From NCBI GenBank assembly GCA_000467715.1, contig AJFK01000013.1, forward strand, positions 1 through 64,000: a DNA stretch of 64,000 bases, read 5' to 3'. The notes beneath the pieces were generated by a model. The model worked only from the letters and a program-made list of their open reading frames with translations. It did no database searches and was not told where the DNA came from. Both the position numbers and the translations under genes were made by a program. Shown here piece by piece: positions 37,210 through 48,452 of the stretch (within the stretch, counting starts at the first letter, position 1; every line of letters begins with the position of its first letter). The stretch comes from Hysterium pulicare CBS 123377 (taxonomy: Eukaryota > Ascomycota > Dothideomycetes > Hysteriales > Hysteriaceae).

Positions 37210-37902
37210 TTATTTCCGAAGACTTTCGCTTTGCTTCGCAAGCCTTGTATATGGAAGTACTACCGGCATGTCTATCTGTTTTATGTTCATCGAGGTAGCC
37301 AAGCATGTTTGCGGATCGGATCGGGATTAAGCATGAGTCATGAGCAGTTCAATGTGCCTTTTGTCTATGCATTTCAATACAATCTTTGCTTTAGTCTGTC
37401 TGCTTCTCGTCTGTCAAAACGTCTGCGCTGTATATGGCTGATTTTCCTTCCATTCACTCTGCGCGGGTCTCCTCCGTTTGTTAAGTTCTCGGGTAGGGTG
37501 CCATCCATCTCGTGAGGTATGTTTTCGTCTTTTACCGTACGTGTGCTCTTCATACCCGGAGTCTAGCGTGCAAGCGATTCATCTTGGGTTTCCAATGAGA
37601 ATAAGACTCAGATGGCATGTCTTGTAGGATAATTCGAGTATATAATGAATCATGCCATAGTAATCCTGTAAGCTATTCCGAATTGCTTCTTACGTAACTT
37701 ACTTGTGTCGTTCGTGCTTAGGTATTTCGCGGAGCCATGTAAACGGAGAGTCACTGTCTGTCATTCAAACGCTTCCAAACGCAATTCCTTCAAAGATAAT
37801 CACTCGCGCACATCTCTTCCAAATCAACATGTCTTCCAACAAATATCTCATCCAAATTAGTATCTCTTGCAAACCAACATCTCTTCCAAATTAACATTCA
37901 CA
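37210..37902. other. PDS5 3' flank, no gene seen
   Basis: About 690 bp between the PDS5 stop and the start of the oxidase pseudogene. A short, imperfect repetition of CATCTCTTCCAAAT-like words occurs at about 37800-37890. No coding evidence. Confidence 0.45.
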
Positions 37903-39378
37903 ATGGCTCATGTAATCGTTGTCGGCTAAGTCCTCGCGACATACATCTCGACTATGCATGAAATAGCTTTCACAGTGCCGGAGTCATAGGCCTCCAGAAT
38001 GCACTGACTCTGCTCGAATCAGGATACAAAGTTACAATTATTGCGAAAGATTGGCCGGACCGCCCGGATCGGCCTGGTTACGAAACGGTTGAATATACAT
38101 CAAGATGGTAGACTTTCCCATCCCAAGTCCCCCGTCTCGAGATTTCGGCTTTCTAAAGGGGGATTAGGGCGGGCGCTCAATGGCGGACTCACTCGACGGC
38201 AGACCAAGAAGAACTCTGCAAATGGGATATGGAGAGCTACGACCAATGGGCCCAGCTTTGTGAGGATGCTGATTCGGCGAGATTGAGAGGACTCGAAGTA
38301 AGTGACTTCGATACGGTCGTCAGTACCTTTCATAATTTCCCCTTCCCACATCAATCTTCCAAAGGTCGGCTCTTAAACATTCTGGTTTGACACTGGATCT
38401 GCATTACAGCTCCGCCCAATGTACTTCTTTTGGTTTGTTCTCTTGGACTCAATGCACCTCATCTCATAGACCGCTAACGGAGCCCTCTCCGACAGGCTGA
38501 CCCCACCCCCGGATTCCACCTCTCCAGAGTCACTTTGGTTTGCTTCAGAAGTTCGCCAATTTGACGTCCTGTCAACTTCCGACCTGCCCATAAATATGCA
38601 TGCTGGCATTTCCTACGAGTCCATCTCCATCAACCCTTCTAAATACCTTGACTTCCTCCTCTCTGAAGCTACCCAACGAGGTGCATCAATCATTCGCGCA
38701 CATCTACCTTCTTCTACTGAATTCCAGAACGGTAAGGGGGATTTTTCCGATACCATTGAAGTGGCTCAGCACATGATATTACGCGCAGAAGCTGACCCAA
38801 AACACGGGAATTGTACTTGAAAATATTGCTGCTTTCGTTAATTGCACCGGACTGAGGGCCGGGAAGCTCTGTAATGATACGAACGTGTATCCAATCAGAG
38901 GCCAAACTCTCCTGGTACGGATCGACCCACCTGTTCCGGACGCCGAACGTGTCACATACATGCTGGAAGATGCCTCAACTTCAACAATCACTTACATTAT
39001 CCCTCGTCCGGGAACAGATACCTTCGTGCTAGGAGGTACAAAGCAACCTCATGACTCTTATCCTCGCCCAGATTCTTCTGTGACGGATGATATTCTTGGA
39101 AGATGTGGAAAGCTGTGGCCGGTACTTCAGAAGGCGACAATTGAGATTTTGAGCGCGCAGGCTGGGCTAAGACCTGGAAGACGGGGAGGCCCGAGGGTCG
39201 AACTGGAGGAAGTGATGGGAGGAAGATGAAAGTTGTGCATCAATATGGTCATGCTGGAGCTGGTTATCAGAATTGTCTTGGGAGTGCAAGAAAAGCGATG
39301 GAGTTGCTGAAGGAGGCATTGGACCGCGACGCCCCTGTACCAAATGCAGCTGTTATGAATCGAGTGATTGGAGATTGA
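37903..39378 (+). pseudogene. D-amino-acid oxidase, recently inactivated copy
   Basis: The full length of a FAD-dependent D-amino-acid oxidase is recognisable: MAHVIVVG, then AGVIGLQNALTLLESGYKV (dinucleotide-binding fold), ADQEELCKWDMESYDQWAQL, SLWFASEVRQFDVL, VNCTGLRAGKLC, YPIRGQTLLVRIDPP, FVLGGTKQPHDSYP and finally KVVHQYGHAGAGYQNCLGSA. Several introns still look functional, for example one starting at 38107 that rejoins a W codon. Three small lesions break it: the first donor reads CTAAGT instead of GTAAGT (37927); one extra A lies in an A-run near 38800; one G is missing near 39220. The stop is at 39378 and no peroxisomal SKL-type C-terminus is seen. The lesions are single-base, so decay appears young, although assembly error is possible. 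The family deaminates neutral and basic D-amino acids to keto acids with H2O2. Confidence 0.72.
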
Positions 39379-40099
39379 TTCAAGGGCAAACTTGGAAAGT
39401 CTTAACCCTCGAGGGACATCAGATAGCGAAAACACGCGAAGGAATGTTCTACTCTATATCCTTGAATGGTTCATAGAGGCTTGATGCTGGACATATTTTC
39501 AAATGCATCTAAATCCGAACGTACTGGGCGAAAGCGAGCGGTAAGCGAAGTCTATTCCGGCAACGATACCATTCTTCTATTCACATGACAGATCCCATTG
39601 CCGTAGTCGAATTATGCGTCTAACAGGGAGCCAAGAACCTAGGGACGGAGTCGGATTTCTTCTTTTCATGCTCTCCAGCACGCGATAAGAGGTTCTAGTC
39701 ATGGGAGGCTCATAAGCTTCTTCTTAGGCAAACATTTTGATCTCTACTCTTCGGGGATGTGTTCACGATGGCCAAGGATGACATCAGTACTCATAAGGTA
39801 GCGTTTATCATGGACAACCTGAGGAATAGAGAGGTGTTGCGATACATAGATGCCTGGGCTTGAAAGAGTGGGAACGCCGGAGGAAGGAGATAGACGAAAG
39901 GGTGGAGTTGGAAATATACAAGAGGGCAGTCATAGAAAGTGTAAGTACAATGGAGCCAAGCTCGAGGATTAAGCAATCAAAAACCATCAAAAAAGTAACC
40001 TCTCGTAGTAAAGTACAACTTTGTTGGAAGGGCTTATTTCAAGAGGCGGAGCCAGCTTTACGATTATCATATATTTCAAACCCGTTAGAGAAGCTATGC

Positions 40100-40385
40100 T
40101 TTTGAGACGAATTGCTTCTATTAGGATATCCGGAACAGTCTAAAATCGCCCTAGACGCTCAGCCTCTGAGGGGCTCAACCTCTGTAACGACTTTTGTAGC
40201 GAAGAAAAACTGTACTAGAAGCTCAGTCTCCGAGAGAGTCAGCCTCTACAACGATTTTGGCAGTAAAGGAAACTATACTAAAAGCGATGCTTTCAAAAAG
40301 CTAAATCTCTCCTAAAACACCTTCAAGAGCTTAGATATCTTTAGAGAAGTTAAGCCTCTTAGAAGAGGTGCTTCTTATAGTATTA
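40100..40385. repeat. hairpin-bearing degenerate repeats (same type as 63.45-64 kb)
   Basis: Imperfect units recur with words such as AGAAGCTCAGTCTCCGAGAG, CTCAGCCTCTGAGGGGCTCA and AAGCCTCTTAGAAGAGGTGC. Each carries a short near-palindrome of the form GAAGC-n-GCTTC or GCCTCT-n-AGAGG. Wording and style match the array at the right end of the window. I count about four or five units; the copies are too diverged to give an exact unit length. Confidence 0.6.
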
Positions 40386-40599
40386 CGTGACTTCGTGGAG
40401 AAAGAGCAGCTGAGACGAAGAATATAGTAATGCGGAGGGTAGAAAGAAAGTAAATGAGTAGAAGAGAAATAAAATGCATAGCAGAATAGAAAATTAAACA
40501 TCTTCTTCAGGCATCCTGGAAAGATGGATGCTTGAATAGTAATTAAACTTCCTCCCTTACGTCTCCGTCCCTCTGTCTCCCTGTCCGTCCTGTTCATCC

Positions 40600-40895
40600 C
40601 TTTATTCCTCCGTTCCTCCGTCTCTACGTCTCTCTATCCCTACATGTGCTTCCCTACTTCCCTACATGCCTATGTCTACTTCCCTACATCTACGTGCCTA
40701 CTTCTTTACATCTACGTGCCTACTTCTTTACATCTACGTGCCTACTTCTTCACATCTACGTGCCTACGTCTACGTGCCTGTGCACGTAGGGATGTACACG
40801 TAGGGAAGTAGACGTAGGGAAGTAGACGTAGGGAAGGAGACATAGGGAAGTAGACGTAGGAAAGTAGACGTAGGGAAGTAGACGTAGGGGAGATC
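40600..40895. repeat. inverted minisatellite forming a large imperfect palindrome
   Basis: The left half has tandem units close to CCTACTTCTTTACATCTACG (four near-identical 22-bp copies at about 40676-40762). The right half has about seven copies of GTAGACGTAGGGAA (about 40787-40890). The right unit is the reverse complement of TTCCCTACGTCTAC, which is nearly the left-hand word TTCCCTACATCTAC. The turning point is at about 40778-40790, around GTGCCTGTGCACGTAG. The left flank fades into looser CCTCCGTCTC-type repeats from 40550. Confidence 0.85.
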
Positions 40896-41206
40896 ACGCA
40901 GGGGAGATCACAATGCAAATGACATAAGGGGGGAATATCACTTTGAAAAAGTCCCGTTTCCATTCAACTGCCTATAGTACACCATAGCATACGAAATATT
41001 CCGGCATCCCATTTCCAGCTCAGACCCACCAAACGCACAAATGAATAACAAAGTTAGGTATTTAAGCAATGACCTTTCCACTTTTGGATGCTAGTCGCTT
41101 TTGGGTTTCAGGAAAGGATGAGGAGATGTAGTTGAAGAGGTAAGCTGTCGCCACTGCAGGGCGCCTAGCTTGAGAAGTACGGTGAGGGGAAAAGGGAAAG
41201 AGGCGG

Positions 41207-42058
41207 CTATGAGGAGAATTTGCGGACGACTTTGGCGATGACTATTTGACGAATCAGAGATGGCTGGACCAAAACAGAGAATCGGTTGTGGAGACGAAGA
41301 CGTACCGTGAAGTGCAACAACGCTGAAGATGAACACGACGGAGAGGGTCATAACGACGACAGGGTCAACCTTCAAGCCGGGAGATTCATCCGTGTAGAGT
41401 CCTGAGAGCACGCAACATCAGTAACTGTCCTCAACATCGACTCAATCCCAGACAAGGCAATTCCCTCCAAACCATCCCCAGCACTGTAAACTTTCCCTAT
41501 TACCATCTGCGCATCCCCTATTCATCCTCTGCCCTGTCCCGATATGCCAAACACTCGAGGAAACTTCCACATACTCAACATCGTACTCGAGCTTCCTCCA
41601 GCGCCAGCCGCTCTTGTGCTGCTCGGCCTTGCACTAGCGGCCTTGTCCGCCCGATCAGCAGCCGCTTTCCTACGCATCACCGTCGCCGGACCCCCTGGAG
41701 GTTTTGGGGAGGCGGGACGAGCGGTCGTCGAGCCGGAGGAGGGTTGGTTGATGGGAGATTGGGGGCGTGGTGAAGACTATGATTCAAAGAAGTTAGTAAA
41801 GGTTGAATGCATGTTTTGTGGACGGAGTGATTGAAATGAGCAGAAGTCGCGGATTGTAACATGGGAGTTGGATGAATGCGCGAGTTACGCAGAAGCATAG
41901 ATGTTGACGAATGCTCCTATGAGCCCATCAAAGGCCTTAGGGAGCGCAGCAGCTCATCGTCGTAAGTGCAGGAGATGTATGCGTGACCAGGTCGGTATGG
42001 AGTTGCGGGTCCAAATGTTTGTGCGTCGTGCTCTCAAAACGAGGGAAAGGCTTACCAT
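41207..42058 (-). CDS. SBH1: Sec61 translocon beta subunit
   Basis: Four exons: the ATG alone (42058-42056), then 41776-41575, 41401-41306 and 41241-41207, all joining in phase to 111 residues. The start exon ends ATG|GTAAGC in a good context (ATCACCATG); the next exon begins SSPRPQSPINQP. The cytosolic part is Pro/Ser/Ala-rich (PASPKPPGGPATVMRRKAAA), leading to AGAGGSSSTMLRLYTDESPG, then the single tail-anchor helix VDPVVVMTLSVVFIFSVVAL and the short luminal end HVIAKVVRKFSS. This is the Sec61-beta/Sbh1 pattern over its full usual length. The protein sits in the ER protein-conducting channel and helps guide nascent chains. Introns of 279, 173 and 64 bp are long for this window and exceed the coding length, which hides the gene from simple ORF inspection. 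Confidence 0.92.
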
Positions 42059-42953
42059 GGTGATGATATCCCGTCGCAAGATGCGAGACAAAGCACAGAG
42101 AAGAGGGAAGAGTGGAACTGGCGGGAGTAGTTGTTGGAACTGGCGGTGGTTGCACTGAAGTTGTGGAGAGGCCACGCTGCTGGAAACTTTGGCTTGGCAC
42201 GGCCGAAGTCAAGGGTTAGCGGCGCAATCCGCGCGCCAAAGACTGAGCCGCAATTTCTGGGGTGGAGTATCCCGTGCTCCATTCACCCAAGCACCCAAGC
42301 ACCCAAGCATCCAAGGTGCTGTTCACATCAAGTATGTGAAGTCAATCTCGACCCCAAGGACCAAAGCAGCAGCATCACAAAGCCATTGCAGAATCATGGG
42401 ATGACCCAGAACAATCCACTTTTACCATTGAACACCAAAATGTAACAGACCCATCCGTGCATGTAGTTACGGCTTTGGAGAGCCCCAAATGACTGAAATA
42501 AGCCGAACGATGGAAGTCCATCTGTCCTTGAGCCCCAATAGCCACCGAACCCCAACAGAGTCAGGATGATTGAAAGCAGAAAACCACATTAAAACACCAC
42601 CCGGGCCGACCAACCAAGTCCTGAATAGCAAAGCAGAAATAAAAGCCAACCTGCCCTGTGCAATCCGTTCCGAAAACGCAATGATCCAGTGACTAACACC
42701 CCAGTGCCTTGCCCAAGCACCAACCTTCCATCTTTTGGTCTGTGCGAAGAGAATTGAAGGATGTCCGGAGCAAAATATGCAAGAGTATGTGCGATGATAC
42801 GCGCCATAGTAACGAGTAAACCTTGAGGAATTTTTCACCGACCCGCCCGAACCTGCACCGCCCAATTTGGAAGACCGACACAATTATGCCCGCGACACCT
42901 ATAATGCAGAAACTCCGGATGTGCATCGAACTTCCCAACCCAAAGAGAACCAC
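42059..42953. other. intergenic with a short CACCCAAG repeat
   Basis: About 0.9 kb containing the Sec61-beta promoter and 5' leader (up to about 42250) and the 3' flank of the 42954-44464 gene. Four tandem CACCCAAG-type octamers lie at 42284-42315. Frames of 70-138 residues on both strands (for example 42467-42883, minus) show no motif and I do not call them. Confidence 0.5.
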
Positions 42954-44464
42954 CTATCCCCAAACAGACGCTTGAACGCCAAGGGTATTCTTCGAAGGTC
43001 CCCAAACGCCGCTGTTGTTGCCCCAACCGAGGCTAACGCCCTTATCCGCTACGCTCGATTGTGGATTCGAAGAAGCGGAAGTAGAGCGCTCGTTATTAAT
43101 GTTGTTGTTTTGCTCACTAGCATTATATGTATAGCTGAGCGGAGACGGGAGAGGTGTAGTGGAGCGCTTGCTCAAGGGCGCACCAGCAGGCTGCCCCTGA
43201 TTTTGACTAGGACGAGTGCCGATAGGAGCGACACCAGATCCGTTGGAAGGCTTAGCACCAGGAGGAGATCCGCCGGTAGGGGAAGAGTTAGACGTGCGGC
43301 TCGATTGCTGAGCATTTTCGAACAAACTGAATGCCGGGTTCTGGTTAGAAGACGGCGATGAATTGCTATTGGCACGAGTTTCCTGGGCACCGGTGATGGC
43401 GTCCTTGTTGGACTCCCTGGACGGCATTTGGACGGAGCCTTCAGCGGAGGCATTCTGGGATTGCATGCCAAAGGGGTCAAAGGCCAAAGGAGAGTTCCCG
43501 CGGCCAGCAGCACTGGTGGCTACACGAGCATCCTGGCTCGAAGTGGGATTGTTGTTATTGTACAGCGCTGAGCCGTCTCCATACAGGGCACGATGCTGGC
43601 GGGCAATGAGCTCACGGCGATCCTCTTCACTCATCGCGTTGGGACTCAAGGATCGATCGGACTTCGCACCAGAAACATCTGCATTTACACCAATACGTTA
43701 ACCAGCTGTCCTTCCTCTATTGTGTCCCTGTTTCAGAGTCCTTACTCCTATGATACTGCTGCTCCTGATGATAATTTCTCAATTCCCGCTCACGTTGAGC
43801 CGCCATCCGACGCTTAGCTTGGGCCATCTGATCGGCATCGTTAGGACGAGGCGCGAAGCGTTGGCTCGCATAGAACCCTTGGACGTTCGACGCAGAGTGA
43901 GGCCGAATGCCGTCGTATTCACTCACGGAATGGTGGCGCTGGGGTCCGCCCATTCGTGGATCTGGCTTAGGTCAATAGTGTCCTGAAGGCTTCACTCCGA
44001 CTTGAGGTGGCACTGACCGTATTCAGGGTATTGTCGAGGACCCACGACAGGCACAGAATCTCGTCGGCCAGGCGTAGGGAATCCAAAGGACTTTCCACTC
44101 TTGGAAAGGTTTTCGACGGCACGATCGACTTCTGTATATCACATGTCAGACTGGGCAATTATCCTGTGAGGTTATACTGCATTCGAGGGGGAGTCGAGGC
44201 AATCCCTGCCGCCAGGACCCTGACTCGATAGCAGTCACAGCAAAATAGGAGAAACATACCGTCAAATTGATAGGTGAACGCCAATGCCTCCTCTCGATTC
44301 ACGGTTGAGCTTGTGCCTGCGGCTTGTTATTGACTGCCCAAAGTGTTTCAAAGTCGTTAGGTTTGTTTCGACATACCCGATCGTGAAGGAGGTTGAGGTT
44401 GCTCCCAGGACGGCTGTCGACCAGGTGCTGGCCATGAAGAAGGGTCGTTGGTGTAGTAGGACAT
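42954..44464 (-). CDS. conserved fungal protein of unknown function
   Basis: Five exons (44464-44377, 44316-44260, 44131-44018, 43961-43746, 43678-42954) join in phase to 399 residues. The N-terminus reads MSYYTNDPSSWPAPGRQPSW, then EEALAFTYQFDEVDRAVENL, KSGKSFGFPTPGRRDSVP and QYPEYDPRMGGPQRHHS. A charged helical block, AQAKRRMAAQRERELRNYHQ, precedes SLSPNAMSEEDRRELIARQH. The rest is Ser/Asn/Gln-rich low-complexity sequence ending GVQASVWG. I recall similar proteins, with these same blocks in this order, across filamentous ascomycetes, but no assigned function. There is no signal peptide and no membrane segment. The charged helix could be a coiled coil or nucleic-acid contact; that is speculation. 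Exon structure is well supported because every junction keeps the conserved blocks in frame. Confidence 0.82.
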
Positions 44465-46890
44465 GTTGGCCCGTGGAAGTATCGAAGAATTGCGCTGCGA
44501 CCGTGAACGCGGGCTCGGAGGTGAGGTACTTAAAGCTCGCAACGAGGGCCGGAAGGCAAATTTCCGGACCTGGCAACCTGTGAACGGAGGGTTCAAGTTA
44601 GCAATTGCACTGCTAGGGGAACCAAAACAACAGTCCAGAGAGGTTTGAGAGCTTTGTTTCGAGACAGGTGGAGAGTGAAGGGGTTGAACGGGGTGAAAGG
44701 TCGAGGTGGGCAAAAAAGATTTTTGGCGCGAGCGGAGATTGAGGATCAGAAAAGTAAGAGTAGCCGGTTACCGAGAGATTGGTCTAGGGAGAAGCACACG
44801 AAGGAGTGACAGGTATCCAGACTGCGGACAAGCGCAGAACGAACACAGAGACGCAGCGAAAGCTGGAGGTAAAGGAAAGTGTGCGAGAATGGCGAGCAAC
44901 TGTGAGGGTGGAGGGCCCTCACGAAAGGGGATATGCTCTGTATATTGCGCTAAAAGCACGCTAACGAGGTAAATTTCGACATGAGGCCCGCGCTTCACAA
45001 TCCACGGGCGACGGGCCTTCTCACGCAACGCTATGCAGCCGTGTATATCTTCCGCCTCATCTCCGTCTACATGAAGTGCATGCCCTTGCTGCGTGCGCCC
45101 AAGTCAGCCTCATCGAGCCCTTCAGGCGAGCCCTCGGCGACAGCGACTGCGCTCGAGGTCGCGGGCGGGCATGACGTTGGCCGACCAGGCTCCCGCTTCT
45201 CCAGCTTGCAGTTTGCGGTTTGCGGCATGCAGCTTAGCGAAGCGCACCAGCTGCCCTCGCTCTCGGGCAAGCTCGTTGCCCATCGGCTGCTAGCAGCTGG
45301 ACGTGATTTGGCCTGCCTCTCCTTTCCCGCCAAAGCACCCAGGCCAACCCCCCATCCAACCCGCTCGTGGGCGGTAAGCTCTCGCCGGTAGCACCCGTCA
45401 GCGCCGTCTTGTCGAAGACGCCGTAGAAGGCCTTCGTGGATGGTGCGGAGAGCGCAGCGTTGAAGCCTGAGGAAGGCAGTCGGCGCGAGAAAAAGAACAT
45501 CTCCAAGCAACGACGCATGGTTGGCATATGCATACCCCACCTACACACTCCTCCACCACTCCACCGGCTTTGCATCGTCACCAACCAGCGTTCCGTATGC
45601 CTGTGGCATCAGTGGCACCGTCCCCCTTCGGCCTCAGCATGCAGTCATGCAATGGGCTAACAACCTGATCCCTCTTGCCCACCACAATCTTGCTCCATGG
45701 TGGTGAGGGGTGCCTCCTCGCCCGCCACGCAGTCTCTGCAGGGTCTCTCCAATGAGCTTGTGTCCATCACCGCTCTGCGGCGATGCAGAAGGATTTCGTC
45801 TTCGATCTTCGCACATCTTCTCGATATGAAATCATGATGACCCATTCTCTGGTTTCCGTCTCAGCTTATCGAAATGTAGCAGCGGCCGAGCATATCAATG
45901 TCCTGGGAAACCGGCAGATGATGGTGCATGGGCGGATTTCCTACCCTATAGGGCTTGGATGAAGAGACGAACAGTACATGTGAATGCAGCAAGCGGTTGC
46001 AGCGGTAGAAGCACGCTGACTGAACCATCAGACGCACAGCATCCGGCAGCCTGTAAACCTTGCCAAGCAGAGAGCATTTCTTACATAACGGGGGTCAGCC
46101 TCACATGCAGTCTTCCGCAGCAGGCAGTCAGCATGCATTAACACTGAACCCTTTTCCTCGGCCTTCTCGAGAAGCAATGCCCTTTGCATGACTGGCGCAG
46201 TACGAAAGTAGTAGTTTAGTAGGGCTGACGTGCAACGCACCTCGTGCAAGGCCGTTAACCGCTGTCTTACAGCCTGCAACCATTTCCTTGCCTATTCATC
46301 AACCCTGTCCACGCTCAACCTTCTTCTGACCCCTCACTCCCGCAGGCGCGCACTCATTCTTCAAATTAACGTTACCTTGAGGCACAGCACAGCTTGCTCC
46401 ATCACAAGTGATTTCACTTTTCATCTTCTTGCAGGGTTTGCTGTAACATTCCTCTGTACCTGCATTTCTCCTTTCGTCATACCGATTGTGTGGCACGCAG
46501 TTCATCTTCAATGAATCACGCGCGCGTTTGTCTCAACCTGGGAAACAATTATGACTTCCATTATCATTTTTAGGAACGTAGACGACCGCGCCTCAGAGCG
46601 AAAGCAAGCTGTGCCGTCCTTAGGGTTGTGACCACACGCTGCCCCGAACAAGGGTTTTCTGGACACACGCAAGTTCTGAAACTGTTCGGGATCCTGATTC
46701 CAACGTAACCCGACAACCTGGCTACATTTCAGGCTGGTTTATATTTATGAGCAACCCGTTGAACACTCACATCACAGCGTGTTTTCCACATATTTGACTA
46801 ATTATTACCCCAGAGAACCAGTCAAGGGTCATCCATGACCCAAAATCAACATACGCGTTCATCGATAACGTAGCAAAGCAGCATCTTCAA
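44465..46890. other. long intergenic stretch, partly GC-rich
   Basis: About 2.4 kb without a gene I can defend. From about 44980 to 45800 base composition is GC-rich and long overlapping frames occur on both strands (for example a 157-residue minus frame at 45067-45540 and a 136-residue plus frame at 44981-45391). This is what GC-rich non-coding or decayed DNA gives. No domain or intron signal supports any of them. Confidence 0.45.
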
Positions 46891-47649
46891 ATGTTGAATT
46901 CTCGAACTACTTCAAGAACTGGCTGGCAAACCGAACCGCCTCACACCGCAATGAACGCCATTACTTCACCTGCAATCCTCTCTCTACCACTAGAGATCGT
47001 CCTCGAAATCTCGGATTACCTTCCCCTCGACGCGCTTCTGGCTCTCAAATTCACTCATTCTGTGCTAAACAACACGCTTCCTTCCGGGCCTCGCATGAAG
47101 AGCCTCACTGCTTCTCCTTGCGCTCAACTCGCCATCCGCACTTATCTCGCTCAGCCGGACCCAAACCCCACGCATATTCGCTGCATCCTCTGCAAAGCTG
47201 TATATCCGACCTCACTGTTTAACTCATCAAACAGCACTGCATGTGTACCTGTAACTTTTACATCAGATCAACCGCCGCCGGAGGTCGTCGACCTTCCCGA
47301 ACGCTTCTGTGCTTGGCATGTCGGTCGCTTGGCCAGAGTCATTCATGTCGATTCCGGGGTTGTCAATGAATGGACCAGCAGGATGGAAACCATGTGTATG
47401 CACTGTGGTGCAATTAAAGGCTGGCACAGATGTACTTGCGACTGTCAAAGCTGTGGAACTAGGAGAGTGAGAACATATACCAGATATCTGGATAATGAGA
47501 GAGAGTGTAGAACGTTTCGGTTTTGGAGGGATGGAAATTTTCAAGGACACGGCGGAGAAGGGCGATTGTATGTGAGGGAGACTTCTCGAGAGACTTCTGC
47601 AACAGCACACGACTCAACGATTGACATCCCTGTGCGATTCGAGGATTAG
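46891..47649 (+). CDS. F-box protein with Cys-rich C-terminal region
   Basis: An intronless frame of 252 residues. The F-box is clear near residues 30-65: ILSLPLEIVLEISDYLPLDA followed by LLALKFTHSVLNNTL. The remainder has paired cysteines (RCILCKAVYP, METMCMHCGAIKGW, HRCTCDCQSCGTRR) that may bind zinc. F-box proteins bind Skp1 and bring substrates to an SCF ubiquitin ligase; the substrate is not predictable here. Large families of such short F-box proteins are common in filamentous ascomycetes. An internal ATG at 46951 (MNAITSPAIL), just before the F-box, is an equally good start. Confidence 0.75.
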   Translation: MLNSRTTSRTGWQTEPPHTAMNAITSPAILSLPLEIVLEISDYLPLDALLALKFTHSVLNNTLPSGPRMKSLTASPCAQLAIRTYLAQPDPNPTHIRCILCKAVYPTSLFNSSNSTACVPVTFTSDQPPPEVVDLPERFCAWHVGRLARVIHVDSGVVNEWTSRMETMCMHCGAIKGWHRCTCDCQSCGTRRVRTYTRYLDNERECRTFRFWRDGNFQGHGGEGRLYVRETSRETSATAHDSTIDIPVRFED

Positions 47650-47781
47650 CAGGTTGGTCATTTAATCACTCCAGCGGCTGATTCTCCAGCCAGTCAATAG
47701 CCAGATTTTAGGGATTCCAGACCGGATCTCGACACAATCCTCATGTTTCATATTCTCATTCTGTATTCAGAACATCCGTGC

Positions 47782-48452
47782 TCATAATGTCAGTTTTTGC
47801 TTCTCTTCAGCCTTTTCCTCCTCTATATATCTAGTGTATTCTAAATTCCGCTCCAAATCCTTCTTCTCGTCTTCCGCCAGAGTACCCTTCTGTGCCAAAG
47901 AACGCGCATAGCCTATTGTTCTCCACGCACACCACCACTGCACTCCCATCAATCCGCCCACCGCCCCCGCCATCATCACCTGCGCACTTTTCACACCGAT
48001 CAGGCATCGATTCTGATCCCACACAGGAAGGAAGCCCCTTACGTCCCTTCCCCCCAACCCATTTCGCTGAAGCTCAGCTTCGGTGCACAGATCCCCCGGT
48101 GCATAAGCAAAGAAAGATATAAGCATAACACGTGGGACTATCGAGAGCAATATATCGAGGAAGTAATGACGCGAGAATATTGTCACTAGCGCAGCGGAGC
48201 GGTTCAAGACGCCGAATACGCCTAGAAGACTCACGCCGGCCGCGCACATGGAGTATAATGAGAAGTTGAAGATGAGCTCTAGTGGGTCTGGTGGGAGGTA
48301 TTGAAGGAAGATGGCGAATAGGGTGTGCGTTACTAAGGAGAGGAAGCTTAGCGTGAGGGTGAGGTTGCTGGAGGGTATCAGTGTTGGGTATGTGAGAGGT
48401 TAAGGCTGTAGAAGACGTACCGGCCCTGTCGATGAGCTCTCGTGGCAGACAT
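47782..48452 (-). CDS. four-helix integral membrane protein, unknown function
   Basis: Two exons (48452-48421 and 48367-47782) join in phase to 205 residues; the intron is 53 bp. Four hydrophobic helices are visible, roughly at residues 12-35 (LTLSFLSLVTHTLFAIFLQY), 41-66 (LIFNFSLYSMCAAGVSLLGV), 76-98 (ILLSIVPRVMLISFFAYAPG) and 128-150 (AQVMMAGAVGGLMGVQWWCA). The loop between helices 3 and 4 has two Cys that could pair. The C-terminal 45 residues are highly charged and probably a helical cytosolic tail (EDEKKDLERNLEYTRYIEEE). Helices 1-3 occur before a short polar loop, recalling tetraspan proteins, but I recognise no named family. No role is proposed. Confidence 0.68.

Larger units (their letters stand above)
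39379..41206. other. repeat-bearing intergenic stretch
   Basis: About 1.8 kb with no supported gene. It holds a hairpin-bearing degenerate repeat patch (about 40100-40385) and an inverted minisatellite (about 40600-40895), listed separately. The frames between them are short and lack motifs. Confidence 0.5.

Noticed and set aside
41937-42212. 91-residue minus-strand frame upstream of Sec61-beta
   Set aside because: Its codons run through the Sec61-beta start exon and intron in a different frame; the ATG|GTAAGC exon explains this stretch better.
42467-42883. 138-residue minus-strand frame
   Set aside because: No domain, biased composition, lies in the 3' flank of the 42954-44464 gene. A misplaced UTR is more likely.
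45067-45540. 157-residue minus-strand frame
   Set aside because: GC-rich DNA gives long frames on both strands here; no domain or splice signals. Kept only as a compositional observation.
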